Below are positions 57,658-64,000 of a DNA stretch of 64,000 nt, in pieces. The position numbers and the translations under genes are program-made. The notes below the pieces were generated by a model. The model saw only the letters and a list, made by a program, of their open reading frames with translations. It ran no database searches and had not been told where the DNA came from. The stretch lies in contig NZ_JAUFQT010000001.1 in NCBI RefSeq assembly GCF_030409905.1, positions 2,068,001 through 2,132,000 of the forward strand. The letters are read 5' to 3'. Within the stretch, counting starts at the first letter, position 1; each line of letters opens with the position of its first letter. This stretch comes from Echinicola jeungdonensis. GTDB taxonomy: Bacteria; Bacteroidota; Bacteroidia; Cytophagales; Cyclobacteriaceae.

Positions 57658-58707
57658 ATGATCGAAATCCAGACTGTTATCCGCATTGATCCGGAATCTA
57701 GGATTCCAAAATATCAACAGATTGTCAATTCCATCATTGAGGACATTGAAAAAGGAAGCCTAAATGTTGGGGAGAAAATTCCTTCCATCAATGAAATCAG
57801 TGAGGAATATTATCTGTCCAGGGATACAGTCGAAAAGGCCTATAACCTTCTCAAGAAGAAAAAAATCATCGTTTCGGTTAAAGGCAAAGGCTATTACGTG
57901 GCCAGAAATGTGTCCCAATCCCAGGTCAAAATACTTTTTCTTTTAAATAAATTGAGCAATTATAAACTTCGGATTTATAACTCTTTTGTCAATAGCCTGG
58001 GGACCAATGCGCAAGTGGACCTGAATATCTATCATTGTGATCCAAAATCCCTTTTGAATTTACTGAATGAGAATATCGGGGCTTATGATTATTACGTTAT
58101 CATGCCTCATTTCAAAGATGATTATTCCCATCACCAAAGTTATAATGAGGAAGTGATAGATTGTCTTAAAAGGATTTCTCCTGACAAGGTAATCATTATG
58201 GATAATTATATGCCCGACTTGGGGGATGAAGTGGCTTCCATTTACCAGGATTTCAAAATGGATATTTATAAGGCTTTAAAGGAGGGCTCTGCCCGACTTC
58301 AAAAATATGAAAAGCTTATTCTAGTGTATCCGGAAGATTCCCTGTATCCTTACCCTCAGGAAATCAAGCAGGGCTTTAAAAAATATTGCGTTGAATATGA
58401 TATGGACTTTGAAGTCCTAAATACCATATACCCAGAAATGGACCTCATGCCTCATGACGCATATATAGTTATTGAAGAAAATGACCTTGTCAATTTGATC
58501 AGGCAGGTAAGGGAAGAAAATTATGAGTTGGGTGAAGATATTGGGGTAATCTCCTACAATGATACCCCGCTCAAAGAACTTTTAGGTATTACTGTAGTTT
58601 CCACGGATTTTAAAGTCATGGGGGAAACGGCAGCTTATATGATCAAAAAAAGAAAAAAAGAAGTGGTCAAAAACGTCTTTAATTTTATTGACAGAGGATC
58701 CATATAA
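57658..58707 (+). CDS. GntR-family regulator with LacI-like ligand-binding domain (first copy)
   Basis: This is a 349-residue transcription factor. Residues about 8-80 form a GntR winged helix (RIPKYQQIVNSIIEDIEKG, KIPSINEISEEYYLSRDTV, VKGKGYYV). The rest (about 90-340) looks like a periplasmic-binding-protein/LacI sensor domain, with VKILFLLNKLSNYKLRIYNS, VIIMDNYMP and DIGVISYNDTPLKELLGI. This resembles the GntR regulators of fucose-type sugar loci in Bacteroidota. Two CAATCGATTG sites lie upstream of the gene and one lies in the PUL divergent promoter, so it is the likely local repressor, relieved by a monosaccharide such as rhamnose. A paralogue starts at 61904. Ligand and operator are inferred. 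Confidence 0.9.
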   Translation: MIEIQTVIRIDPESRIPKYQQIVNSIIEDIEKGSLNVGEKIPSINEISEEYYLSRDTVEKAYNLLKKKKIIVSVKGKGYYVARNVSQSQVKILFLLNKLSNYKLRIYNSFVNSLGTNAQVDLNIYHCDPKSLLNLLNENIGAYDYYVIMPHFKDDYSHHQSYNEEVIDCLKRISPDKVIIMDNYMPDLGDEVASIYQDFKMDIYKALKEGSARLQKYEKLILVYPEDSLYPYPQEIKQGFKKYCVEYDMDFEVLNTIYPEMDLMPHDAYIVIEENDLVNLIRQVREENYELGEDIGVISYNDTPLKELLGITVVSTDFKVMGETAAYMIKKRKKEVVKNVFNFIDRGSI

Positions 58708-58734
58708 AGCACCACACAACCTATTTATCAGTAT

Positions 58735-58772
58735 AGTACAGGACAGATCTTCCGTGTCCTTCTTGTACTTTT
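58735..58772 (+). terminator. Terminator-like hairpin between regulator and permease genes
   Basis: AGTACA-GGACA (58735-58745) pairs with TGTCC (58755-58759) and TGTACT (58764-58769), with a 4-base bulge, followed by TTTT. It may be a weak or regulated terminator before the permease gene. Confidence 0.6.
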
Positions 58773-58800
58773 AGGTTTACCCAAAATACGATTAGTCATC

Positions 58801-60243
58801 ATGTCGGAGAAAAAGAATTTAGTACAAAAGCTGGAGTCTGTCAATGAATACGAACGCCAGCCTATTCCCCAAAATAAACTTAAAAGCTGGAAAAATTTTA
58901 TTGGTACCTATGCAGGAGAACATACTGCGGGTACTGAATTTGTTTTAGGGCCACTATTTGTTGCCCATGGGGCTAGTGCCATTGATATGGTCACTGGGTT
59001 GTTGATTGGCAATATCCTTGCAGTTTTAAGCTGGGCTTTTTTGACCGCGAAAATATCCGTGAAAACACGGATCACTTTATATTACCAACTTGAAAAAATT
59101 GCAGGAAGTAAATTTACCTTGGTTTATAATGTGGTCAATGCCATGTTGTTCTGTTTCCTGGCAGGGGCCATGATTGCCGTTTCGGCAACAGCTGTGGGTA
59201 TCCCTTTTGACATGACCATGCCCTCCCTGACCGATTTGTACCCTAACAGTTTGGGCTGGGTGGTGACCGTTTTGGCGGTAGGTACTATTACTACATTAGT
59301 TGCTATGTTTGGTTTCGAACAGGTTACCAAATTTGCCAATGTGGCTGCTCCATGGATGATTATGGTATTTATAGCGGCAGCTTTTGCTGTCTTGCCTAGA
59401 CTGGGCGTTACTTCTTTCGGAGATTTTTGGCCAGTTGCTGAAAGCACCATATGGACAGGGGTTCCTTTGGAGGGGCAAAGCAAATATACATTCTGGCATA
59501 TTATGTTCTTTGCCTGGTTTTGTAATATGGCCATGCACATAGGTATGGCAGATATGTCCATAATGAGATATGCAAAAAAATGGACAGCTGGATTTACAAC
59601 GGCAACAGGGGTTTTTCTCGGGCACTACGTCGCCTGGATGGCATCCGGAATCCTTTATTCCCTCTTTTTATTAGAATCTAACAATAGTACAACTTTCGCC
59701 CCAGGACCTATTGCCTACGGTGCCGTGGGAATTGCAGGTGCCATCTGTGTGATAATTGCAGGATGGACCACTGCCAATCCAACCTTATATAGGGCTGGTT
59801 TGGCCATCCAGTCCATCAATCCAAAATGGAAGACTTGGAAAGTAACCTTGGTTGTTGGAGGATTTACCACTCTTGCCGCGTGTTTTCCTGCCCTGGTAAT
59901 GAAGCTTTCTGAATTTGTTGCCCTTTATGGCTTGATCCTTATGCCCCTGGGAGCAGTAATCTTCATTGATGTTTATGGACTTGAAAAGTTCGGTTTGAAA
60001 AGAAATTATGCCGAGGTGAGCAACCGGTCTTTCAACAGTGCAGTGGGGCTAACCTGGGCAGTTACTCTGGCTTTTTGTTTGGCCTTGAACTTAGGAGCAG
60101 GAGTTGATATTTTCTTCCTTGGCTTGCCGGGATGGTTTGTGGCAGTGGTGGTTTACATTGTCGCCAGCAAAATTTTCCAAAAACCTGGCTTGCAGACTGC
60201 CAGTTCCAACCAAGAATCAAAAAAAGAAGTCCAGATTTCCTGA
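58801..60243 (+). CDS. NCS1-family permease (cytosine/purine permease-like), probable PUL transporter
   Basis: This is a 480-residue inner-membrane protein with about 12 helices. The N-terminal FIGTYAGEHTAGTEFVLGPLFVAHGAS matches the first helix of NCS1 carriers, and the central GWTTANPTLYRAGLAIQSINP is the conserved helix 8 region of this family. Classical members carry cytosine, purines, allantoin or hydantoins with Na+ or H+. Here it is surrounded by two sugar-type GntR regulators, a small membrane protein and an esterase in a rhamnose PUL with no other inner-membrane sugar permease. I infer that it imports a product of the PUL (rhamnose or an unsaturated uronate), but this is not proven. 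Confidence 0.8.
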   Translation: MSEKKNLVQKLESVNEYERQPIPQNKLKSWKNFIGTYAGEHTAGTEFVLGPLFVAHGASAIDMVTGLLIGNILAVLSWAFLTAKISVKTRITLYYQLEKIAGSKFTLVYNVVNAMLFCFLAGAMIAVSATAVGIPFDMTMPSLTDLYPNSLGWVVTVLAVGTITTLVAMFGFEQVTKFANVAAPWMIMVFIAAAFAVLPRLGVTSFGDFWPVAESTIWTGVPLEGQSKYTFWHIMFFAWFCNMAMHIGMADMSIMRYAKKWTAGFTTATGVFLGHYVAWMASGILYSLFLLESNNSTTFAPGPIAYGAVGIAGAICVIIAGWTTANPTLYRAGLAIQSINPKWKTWKVTLVVGGFTTLAACFPALVMKLSEFVALYGLILMPLGAVIFIDVYGLEKFGLKRNYAEVSNRSFNSAVGLTWAVTLAFCLALNLGAGVDIFFLGLPGWFVAVVVYIVASKIFQKPGLQTASSNQESKKEVQIS

Positions 60244-60262
60244 ATAAAAGACCATTGTTCCC

Positions 60263-60448
60263 ATGAAAACCATAATTAAAATACTTTCCCTGTTAGGTTT
60301 GTTGATGACCCTGTTACCTTCCTTTTTTGTTTTCAAGGAAGTTATCACAGCCGACCAATGTAAAATTTTGATGTTTATCGGTACGGTAGTTTGGTTTGTC
60401 ACCGCACCCAGATGGATGAATAAAAAAGAAGAGGAAACACCAGCTTAA
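60263..60448 (+). CDS. Small two-helix membrane protein (61 aa) coupled to the permease
   Basis: This is a 61-residue open frame starting 19 bases after the permease stop. It has two hydrophobic helices (about 4-25, IIKILSLLGLLMTLLPSFFV, and 36-50, ILMFIGTVVWFVTAP), a short loop with ITADQCK and a charged tail (RWMNKKEEETPA). The fold and position resemble the small conserved proteins seen behind solute transporters in Bacteroidota. It may be a subunit or stabiliser of the permease. I do not know a named family. The coding reading is supported by clean helix/loop pattern and spacing. Confidence 0.72.
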   Translation: MKTIIKILSLLGLLMTLLPSFFVFKEVITADQCKILMFIGTVVWFVTAPRWMNKKEEETPA

Positions 60449-60547
60449 GCTATATTTAGAATCTTCCCTAAATGGAGTAGTTCTTGGAAAAAGTTTTTGG
60501 AGCTATTACCTTTTGGGAAGATTTCTTTTTTTTAACCCAATTGACCT

Positions 60548-61450
60548 ATGAATACAAGAGGAATATTTCTCCTAAGCCTATTAATCAGTATTTCATTTTT
60601 ATCCTATTCCCAAAGAAAAACTGTCCCTTTATACAAAGGAGAAGCCCCATTGACCAAAAAAATGCTTCCTAAAGACGTAATGGGGCATGGGGGAAGAGTT
60701 GACCGGGTATCCATCCCCGAATTGACCATTTACAGGGCTGAAGATGAAAAATCAAATGGCATGGCCATTATGATTTGTCCTGGAGGGGGTTATCAAATTT
60801 TAGCCATTGAGCATGAAGGGCATGAAATCGCTCAGTGGTATCAACAGCGAGGATATACAGCTGTGGTTTTAAAATACAGACTTCCTGAAAAGGAGTTGTT
60901 GGAAAAGCCATGGGAAGTCCCATTAATGGATGCAAAAGCCGGCCTAAAATATATTCGTGAAAATGCAGAAAATTGGAATATTGATCCTGAAAAAGTAGGG
61001 GTGTTGGGCTTTTCTGCAGGAGGTCATTTGGCTTCTTCTGTTTCTGTTCATGGTGAACCTGGTGCAGGAAAAAAAATCAGTACTCAGCCCAATTTTAGCA
61101 TTTTGATATATCCTGTAGTTAGCATGGATACTTCTGTTACTCATCAAGGGTCCAGAAAGAGTCTTTTAGGGGATAAATTGAATACCCAGTGGGAAACTTA
61201 TTTTTCTAATGAAATGCAGGTAGGTCCAGAAACTCCTCCCGCTTTTCTGGTTCATTCCTGGGATGATACAGCTGTTCTCCCGGATAACTCCATCCGTTAT
61301 GCAAAAGCTTTGAACCAAATGGGGGTAAAAACAGAACTTCACCTCTATGAAAAGGGAGGCCATGGATATGGCAAGGGAGATAAAGATAAAACAGGTAATG
61401 CATATCAATGGTTGGATTTGAGCCATAAATGGATCCAAGGATTATTTTAA
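60548..61450 (+). CDS. Secreted alpha/beta hydrolase, carbohydrate-esterase-like
   Basis: This 300-residue exported hydrolase has a signal peptide (residues 1-21, ending SYSQ). The core has MIMICPGGGYQIL (oxyanion loop, HGG-like), the nucleophile elbow GFSAGGH with Ser156, Asp in VHSWDDTAV, and His in EKGGHGYG. This pattern resembles acetylxylan-esterase and feruloyl-esterase-like proteins (BD-FAE/Aes type) common in PULs. It would remove acetyl or other acyl groups from the glycan in the periplasm. It is about 100 bp after the small membrane protein gene. Confidence 0.88.
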   Translation: MNTRGIFLLSLLISISFLSYSQRKTVPLYKGEAPLTKKMLPKDVMGHGGRVDRVSIPELTIYRAEDEKSNGMAIMICPGGGYQILAIEHEGHEIAQWYQQRGYTAVVLKYRLPEKELLEKPWEVPLMDAKAGLKYIRENAENWNIDPEKVGVLGFSAGGHLASSVSVHGEPGAGKKISTQPNFSILIYPVVSMDTSVTHQGSRKSLLGDKLNTQWETYFSNEMQVGPETPPAFLVHSWDDTAVLPDNSIRYAKALNQMGVKTELHLYEKGGHGYGKGDKDKTGNAYQWLDLSHKWIQGLF

Positions 61451-61903
61451 TCTATTTTTAAAGGGTTTTGGTAAAATATTTAAATTGTATTTTTTCATCT
61501 GAAAACTTTAATTAGAGCAAAACAAACCGCAAGATTTCATTGTAAAACATAAGTTTACATTGATTAAAATACAAATTTTACAAAAAAGCCCACCTGTGTT
61601 TTTTGTAAAAAGAAAAGTTTCTTATGGCTTTTAAAAAATCAATTTTTATATTGCAAACGGATTGGCGGCAATAGGATTTTATTCTGTTTAAAGCTTAATT
61701 CAAAACAATTTCCATCAAAACGTGATGGTTACTATAAAAAAATATTCAGCTCATTCAAATACCAATGGAGGGCTGAGGATAAACCCATTTAACCCTAAGC
61801 TATCAACTGTCAAATTTTATTGTTCAAATATTTTGTGGGTCTTTTCTTCTTAAGAAACACCTGATTTTTGGGCAATTGGATCTTTAACCAAACCTTTTAA
61901 AAT
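61451..61903. promoter_or_regulatory. Spacer upstream of the second GntR-type regulator
   Basis: This is a 453-bp AT-rich spacer without a gene. It has an inverted repeat TGTAAA (61541-61546) / TTTACA (61554-61559), and ATTGC...GCAAT half-sites within the stretch around 61653-61675. It has no CAATCGATTG. The second regulator's own operator is probably here but is not identified. Confidence 0.35.
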
Positions 61904-62959
61904 ATGACTTTAGTTGCTAGCTGCCCCTTATTGAAAATTGATAGTGAATCCAGAATTCCTAAATATCAACAGATTGTTGATTCCATCATTCACAGTATTG
62001 AAAAAGGTTACCTTAAAGTAGGTGACAAGCTACCCTCTATTAATGACATCAGTGAAGAATATTATCTTTCCCGGGATACGGTCGTAAGAGCATACAACCA
62101 ACTTAGGGAAAAGCAAATCATTACTTCCGTGGTCAGCAAGGGTTTTTACGTTAACAAAACCGTTAATACGACTAATAGCAAGGTACTTTTTGTCCTTAAC
62201 AAACTGAGCAATTACAAACTGACCATTTACAATACCTTTGTCAACAGTATGGGCTCAGATCACCAGGTGGATTTGAGGATTTACCATTGCGATCCTAAGT
62301 TGCTGGTCAATATTTTGGAAGAAAATGCAGGTGCCTATGATCATTTTGTGGTCATGCCTCATTTTAAAGATGAAAATTCCCTGCATACCAGTTGTGATGA
62401 AGAAGTAATATCCTGCCTCAAAAATATTCCTAAGGAAAAATTGGTGATAATGGATAATCATATCCCGGAAATGGGAGATGATGTTGCCTGCATTTATCAG
62501 GATTTCAAAATGGATATTTATAGGGCATTGGAGGAAAGCAAAGACCGCTTGAAGAAATATGAAAAGTTAATCCTGGTTTTTCCAGATAATAACATTTACC
62601 CCTATCCCAATGATATTAAGCAAGGGTTTTTGAATTTTTGCAACACCCATAAATTTGATGGGGAGGTGTTGGACAAGATTTATCCGGAAATGGAATTGCA
62701 GCCTAGGGATGCCTATATCCTCATTGATGAAAATGATTTGGTAAGCTTAGTGCAGCAAACCCGGGATTTGCGCTTGCAGATTGGGACCGACATTGGGGTT
62801 GTTTCTTATAATGATACCCCATTGAAGGAACTCTTTGATATAACGGTTTTTTCCACCGATTTTGAATTGATGGGTGAATCTGCTGCTTATATGATCAAAA
62901 AGGATAAACAGGAGGTTGTTCCTAATATCTTTAGTTTTATTGATAGGGGATCTTTATAA
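61904..62959 (+). CDS. GntR-family regulator with LacI-like ligand-binding domain (second copy)
   Basis: This is a 351-residue paralogue of the regulator at 57658, roughly 60% identical by eye and nearly gapless. The winged helix (about 14-85) shares the identical EEYYLSRDTV recognition-helix segment. The sensor domain keeps FVLNKLSNYKL, IYHCDPK, PHFKDE, IYQDFKMDIY and VVSYNDTPLKELFDI. The differences concentrate in loops of the sensor domain and in the wing (SVVSKGFYV against SVKGKGYYV). Very similar DNA contacts but different sensor loops suggest that the two respond to different ligands at related operators. It is probably monocistronic and is the last gene before a convergent ClC gene. 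Confidence 0.9.
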   Translation: MTLVASCPLLKIDSESRIPKYQQIVDSIIHSIEKGYLKVGDKLPSINDISEEYYLSRDTVVRAYNQLREKQIITSVVSKGFYVNKTVNTTNSKVLFVLNKLSNYKLTIYNTFVNSMGSDHQVDLRIYHCDPKLLVNILEENAGAYDHFVVMPHFKDENSLHTSCDEEVISCLKNIPKEKLVIMDNHIPEMGDDVACIYQDFKMDIYRALEESKDRLKKYEKLILVFPDNNIYPYPNDIKQGFLNFCNTHKFDGEVLDKIYPEMELQPRDAYILIDENDLVSLVQQTRDLRLQIGTDIGVVSYNDTPLKELFDITVFSTDFELMGESAAYMIKKDKQEVVPNIFSFIDRGSL

Positions 62960-63053
62960 GTCATAAAATCTCTTCTTTCGATTGACAAACCCAAAGTCAC
63001 AACAAAATTTGATAAACAATTACTTCATTTATTAGTGGTCTTTCTGGGGAGGT

Positions 63054-64000
63054 TCATTTCAGCTTGCCTAGGCTTTTCCCCTTGCTCCTAATCAGAGAGC
63101 GGTGTTTAGGCGACCCGATGACCTGTGAACCATAAATTCCGGAATGACCACTAAATAAATAGGCCACCACGCAAGCCAAGCCCATATAAACCCCAGATTC
63201 TGCTCCAAAAAGTTCAATCCCCATCAGGGTACAGGATAAGGGGGTATTGGTGGCACCTGAAAAAACCCCTACAAACCCCATCCCTGCCAACAAAGCCATG
63301 GGAAGAGGGATAAATCCGGACATCATATTGCCCAAGGTGGCCCCTGTATAAAACAAGGGAGTTACTTCTCCACCTTTAAACCCGGCTCCCAAGGTCAGGG
63401 AGGTAAAACCTATCTTGGCTAAAAAATCATACCAGGGAAGGTCTGAAGAAAAAGCCTCAACAATGGTGGGTACTCCCAAACCAATATATTTTGTAGTCCC
63501 AACCAGATACACCAATAAAGCCACGAGGATGCCTCCGATAAATGGCCTTAATGGTGGGTACTTGACCTGGTGGTTGAATATTGCCGCCCAAAAATGGGTG
63601 GCCTTGGCAAATAACCGTCCAGCTAGTCCAAAACCGATCCCTGCGGGAATAATCCAAAAAACATTTTCCAGGCTCAATTCTGGAATAATGGGGATATGAT
63701 AAGGGGTGTGATGCACTGCCCAAATTCCTTCACAAGCATAATCAGCCACATAAGCACCTAAAAAGGCGGGTAAAATAGCTTCATATCTTACTCTACCCAC
63801 AATCAGCCATTCCAATGCAAAGATGGCTCCCGCCAATGGGGTACCAAATACGGAGGCAAAACCAGCAGCCACACCAAGGGTGATAACGGTTTTCCTATCA
63901 TGCCTTTTTAGCCTAAACCATTTTGTGAATTGATCGGCAATTGCACCGCCCATCTGCACTGCTGTCCCCTCACGTCCTGCGGATCCACCAAACAAATGGG
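63054..64000 (-). CDS. ClC-family chloride channel/transporter (N-terminus cut off by window edge)
   Basis: The 3' part of a ClC gene on the minus strand runs off the right edge; about 315 residues are present. HLFGGSAGREGTAVQMGG carries the G-x-E-G-x-x signature with the gating glutamate (Glu of REG). Later GFKGGEVTPLFYTGATLG is the second ClC signature, and the helix pattern is as expected. No CBS domains follow, so this is the short type. The gene is convergent with the second GntR regulator. Channel or Cl-/H+ exchanger mode cannot be told, since part of the protein is outside the window. Confidence 0.92.
   Translation of the reverse strand, partial: HLFGGSAGREGTAVQMGGAIADQFTKWFRLKRHDRKTVITLGVAAGFASVFGTPLAGAIFALEWLIVGRVRYEAILPAFLGAYVADYACEGIWAVHHTPYHIPIIPELSLENVFWIIPAGIGFGLAGRLFAKATHFWAAIFNHQVKYPPLRPFIGGILVALLVYLVGTTKYIGLGVPTIVEAFSSDLPWYDFLAKIGFTSLTLGAGFKGGEVTPLFYTGATLGNMMSGFIPLPMALLAGMGFVGVFSGATNTPLSCTLMGIELFGAESGVYMGLACVVAYLFSGHSGIYGSQVIGSPKHRSLIRSKGKSLGKLK

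Noticed and set aside
60484..60672. Frame overlapping the start of the esterase gene
   Set aside because: It overlaps the clear signal peptide and N-terminus of the esterase in another frame and has no features of its own.
61653..61675. ATTGC...GCAAT inverted half-sites as an operator for the second GntR regulator
   Set aside because: The half-sites point outward relative to GCAATCGATTGC and the spacing differs, so they are not the same operator. Kept only as a note in the spacer entry.

Overview
The window looks like a chromosomal segment of a Bacteroidota bacterium, most likely a free-living and possibly marine member of the Cytophagales (Cyclobacteriaceae-like). The reasons are two SusC/SusD pairs, many lipoproteins and Sec-exported glycan enzymes, an OMP_b-brl_3-type TonB receptor, a YceI/MarR pair, DUF3857 proteins, AT-rich spacers and the near absence of Shine-Dalgarno sequences. 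Taxonomy is inferred from protein style only. No rRNA, tRNA, CRISPR array or insertion sequence was recognised.

Region 1 (1-7.9 kb) is an L-rhamnose catabolic cluster: the 5' end of a LutA-like lactate oxidase subunit (leftward), a secreted GH31 glycosidase, the bifunctional aldolase/dehydrogenase RhaEW, the isomerase RhaI and the kinase RhaB. Rhamnose is isomerised, phosphorylated and split to DHAP and lactaldehyde. The aldehyde is oxidised to lactate, which a Lut complex could take to pyruvate.

Region 2 (8-12.3 kb) is an oxidative sugar module on the minus strand: a Tat-exported Gfo/Idh/MocA protein and a GMC dehydrogenase with its small subunit. A family of REP-like hairpins decorates its spacers.

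Region 3 (12.8-35 kb) is mostly housekeeping: tesA facing ybbA-ybbP, MarR-YceI with palindromic operators, an alanine-dehydrogenase/PNT-like enzyme coupled to deoC, two different phosphate-transporter-like proteins, tadA, sodB, a TonB-dependent receptor, a MaoC hydratase, two DUF3857 transglutaminase-like proteins (one missing its catalytic residues), an antiporter, an MscS channel and a decayed universal-stress-protein gene.

Region 4 (35-63 kb) is a large polysaccharide utilisation locus (PUL). The minus strand carries three units: a GH2 enzyme; SusC-SusD; and SusC-SusD-PL22-like lyase-sulfatase. The plus strand carries GH2-RhaM-GH106, a GntR-type regulator with a sugar-binding-like domain, an NCS1-family permease with a 61-residue membrane protein, a secreted esterase and a second, closely related GntR regulator. 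GH106 plus rhamnose mutarotase imply that rhamnose is released, to be used by the region 1 enzymes. The sulfatase and uronate-lyase fold imply a sulfated, uronic-acid-containing rhamnoglycan (ulvan-like) or a rhamnogalacturonan/arabinogalactan-type pectic glycan; the sequence does not decide which. The palindrome CAATCGATTG occurs between the divergent PUL operons and twice before the first GntR gene, so it is the best candidate operator of the locus. The window ends in a truncated ClC chloride channel gene.
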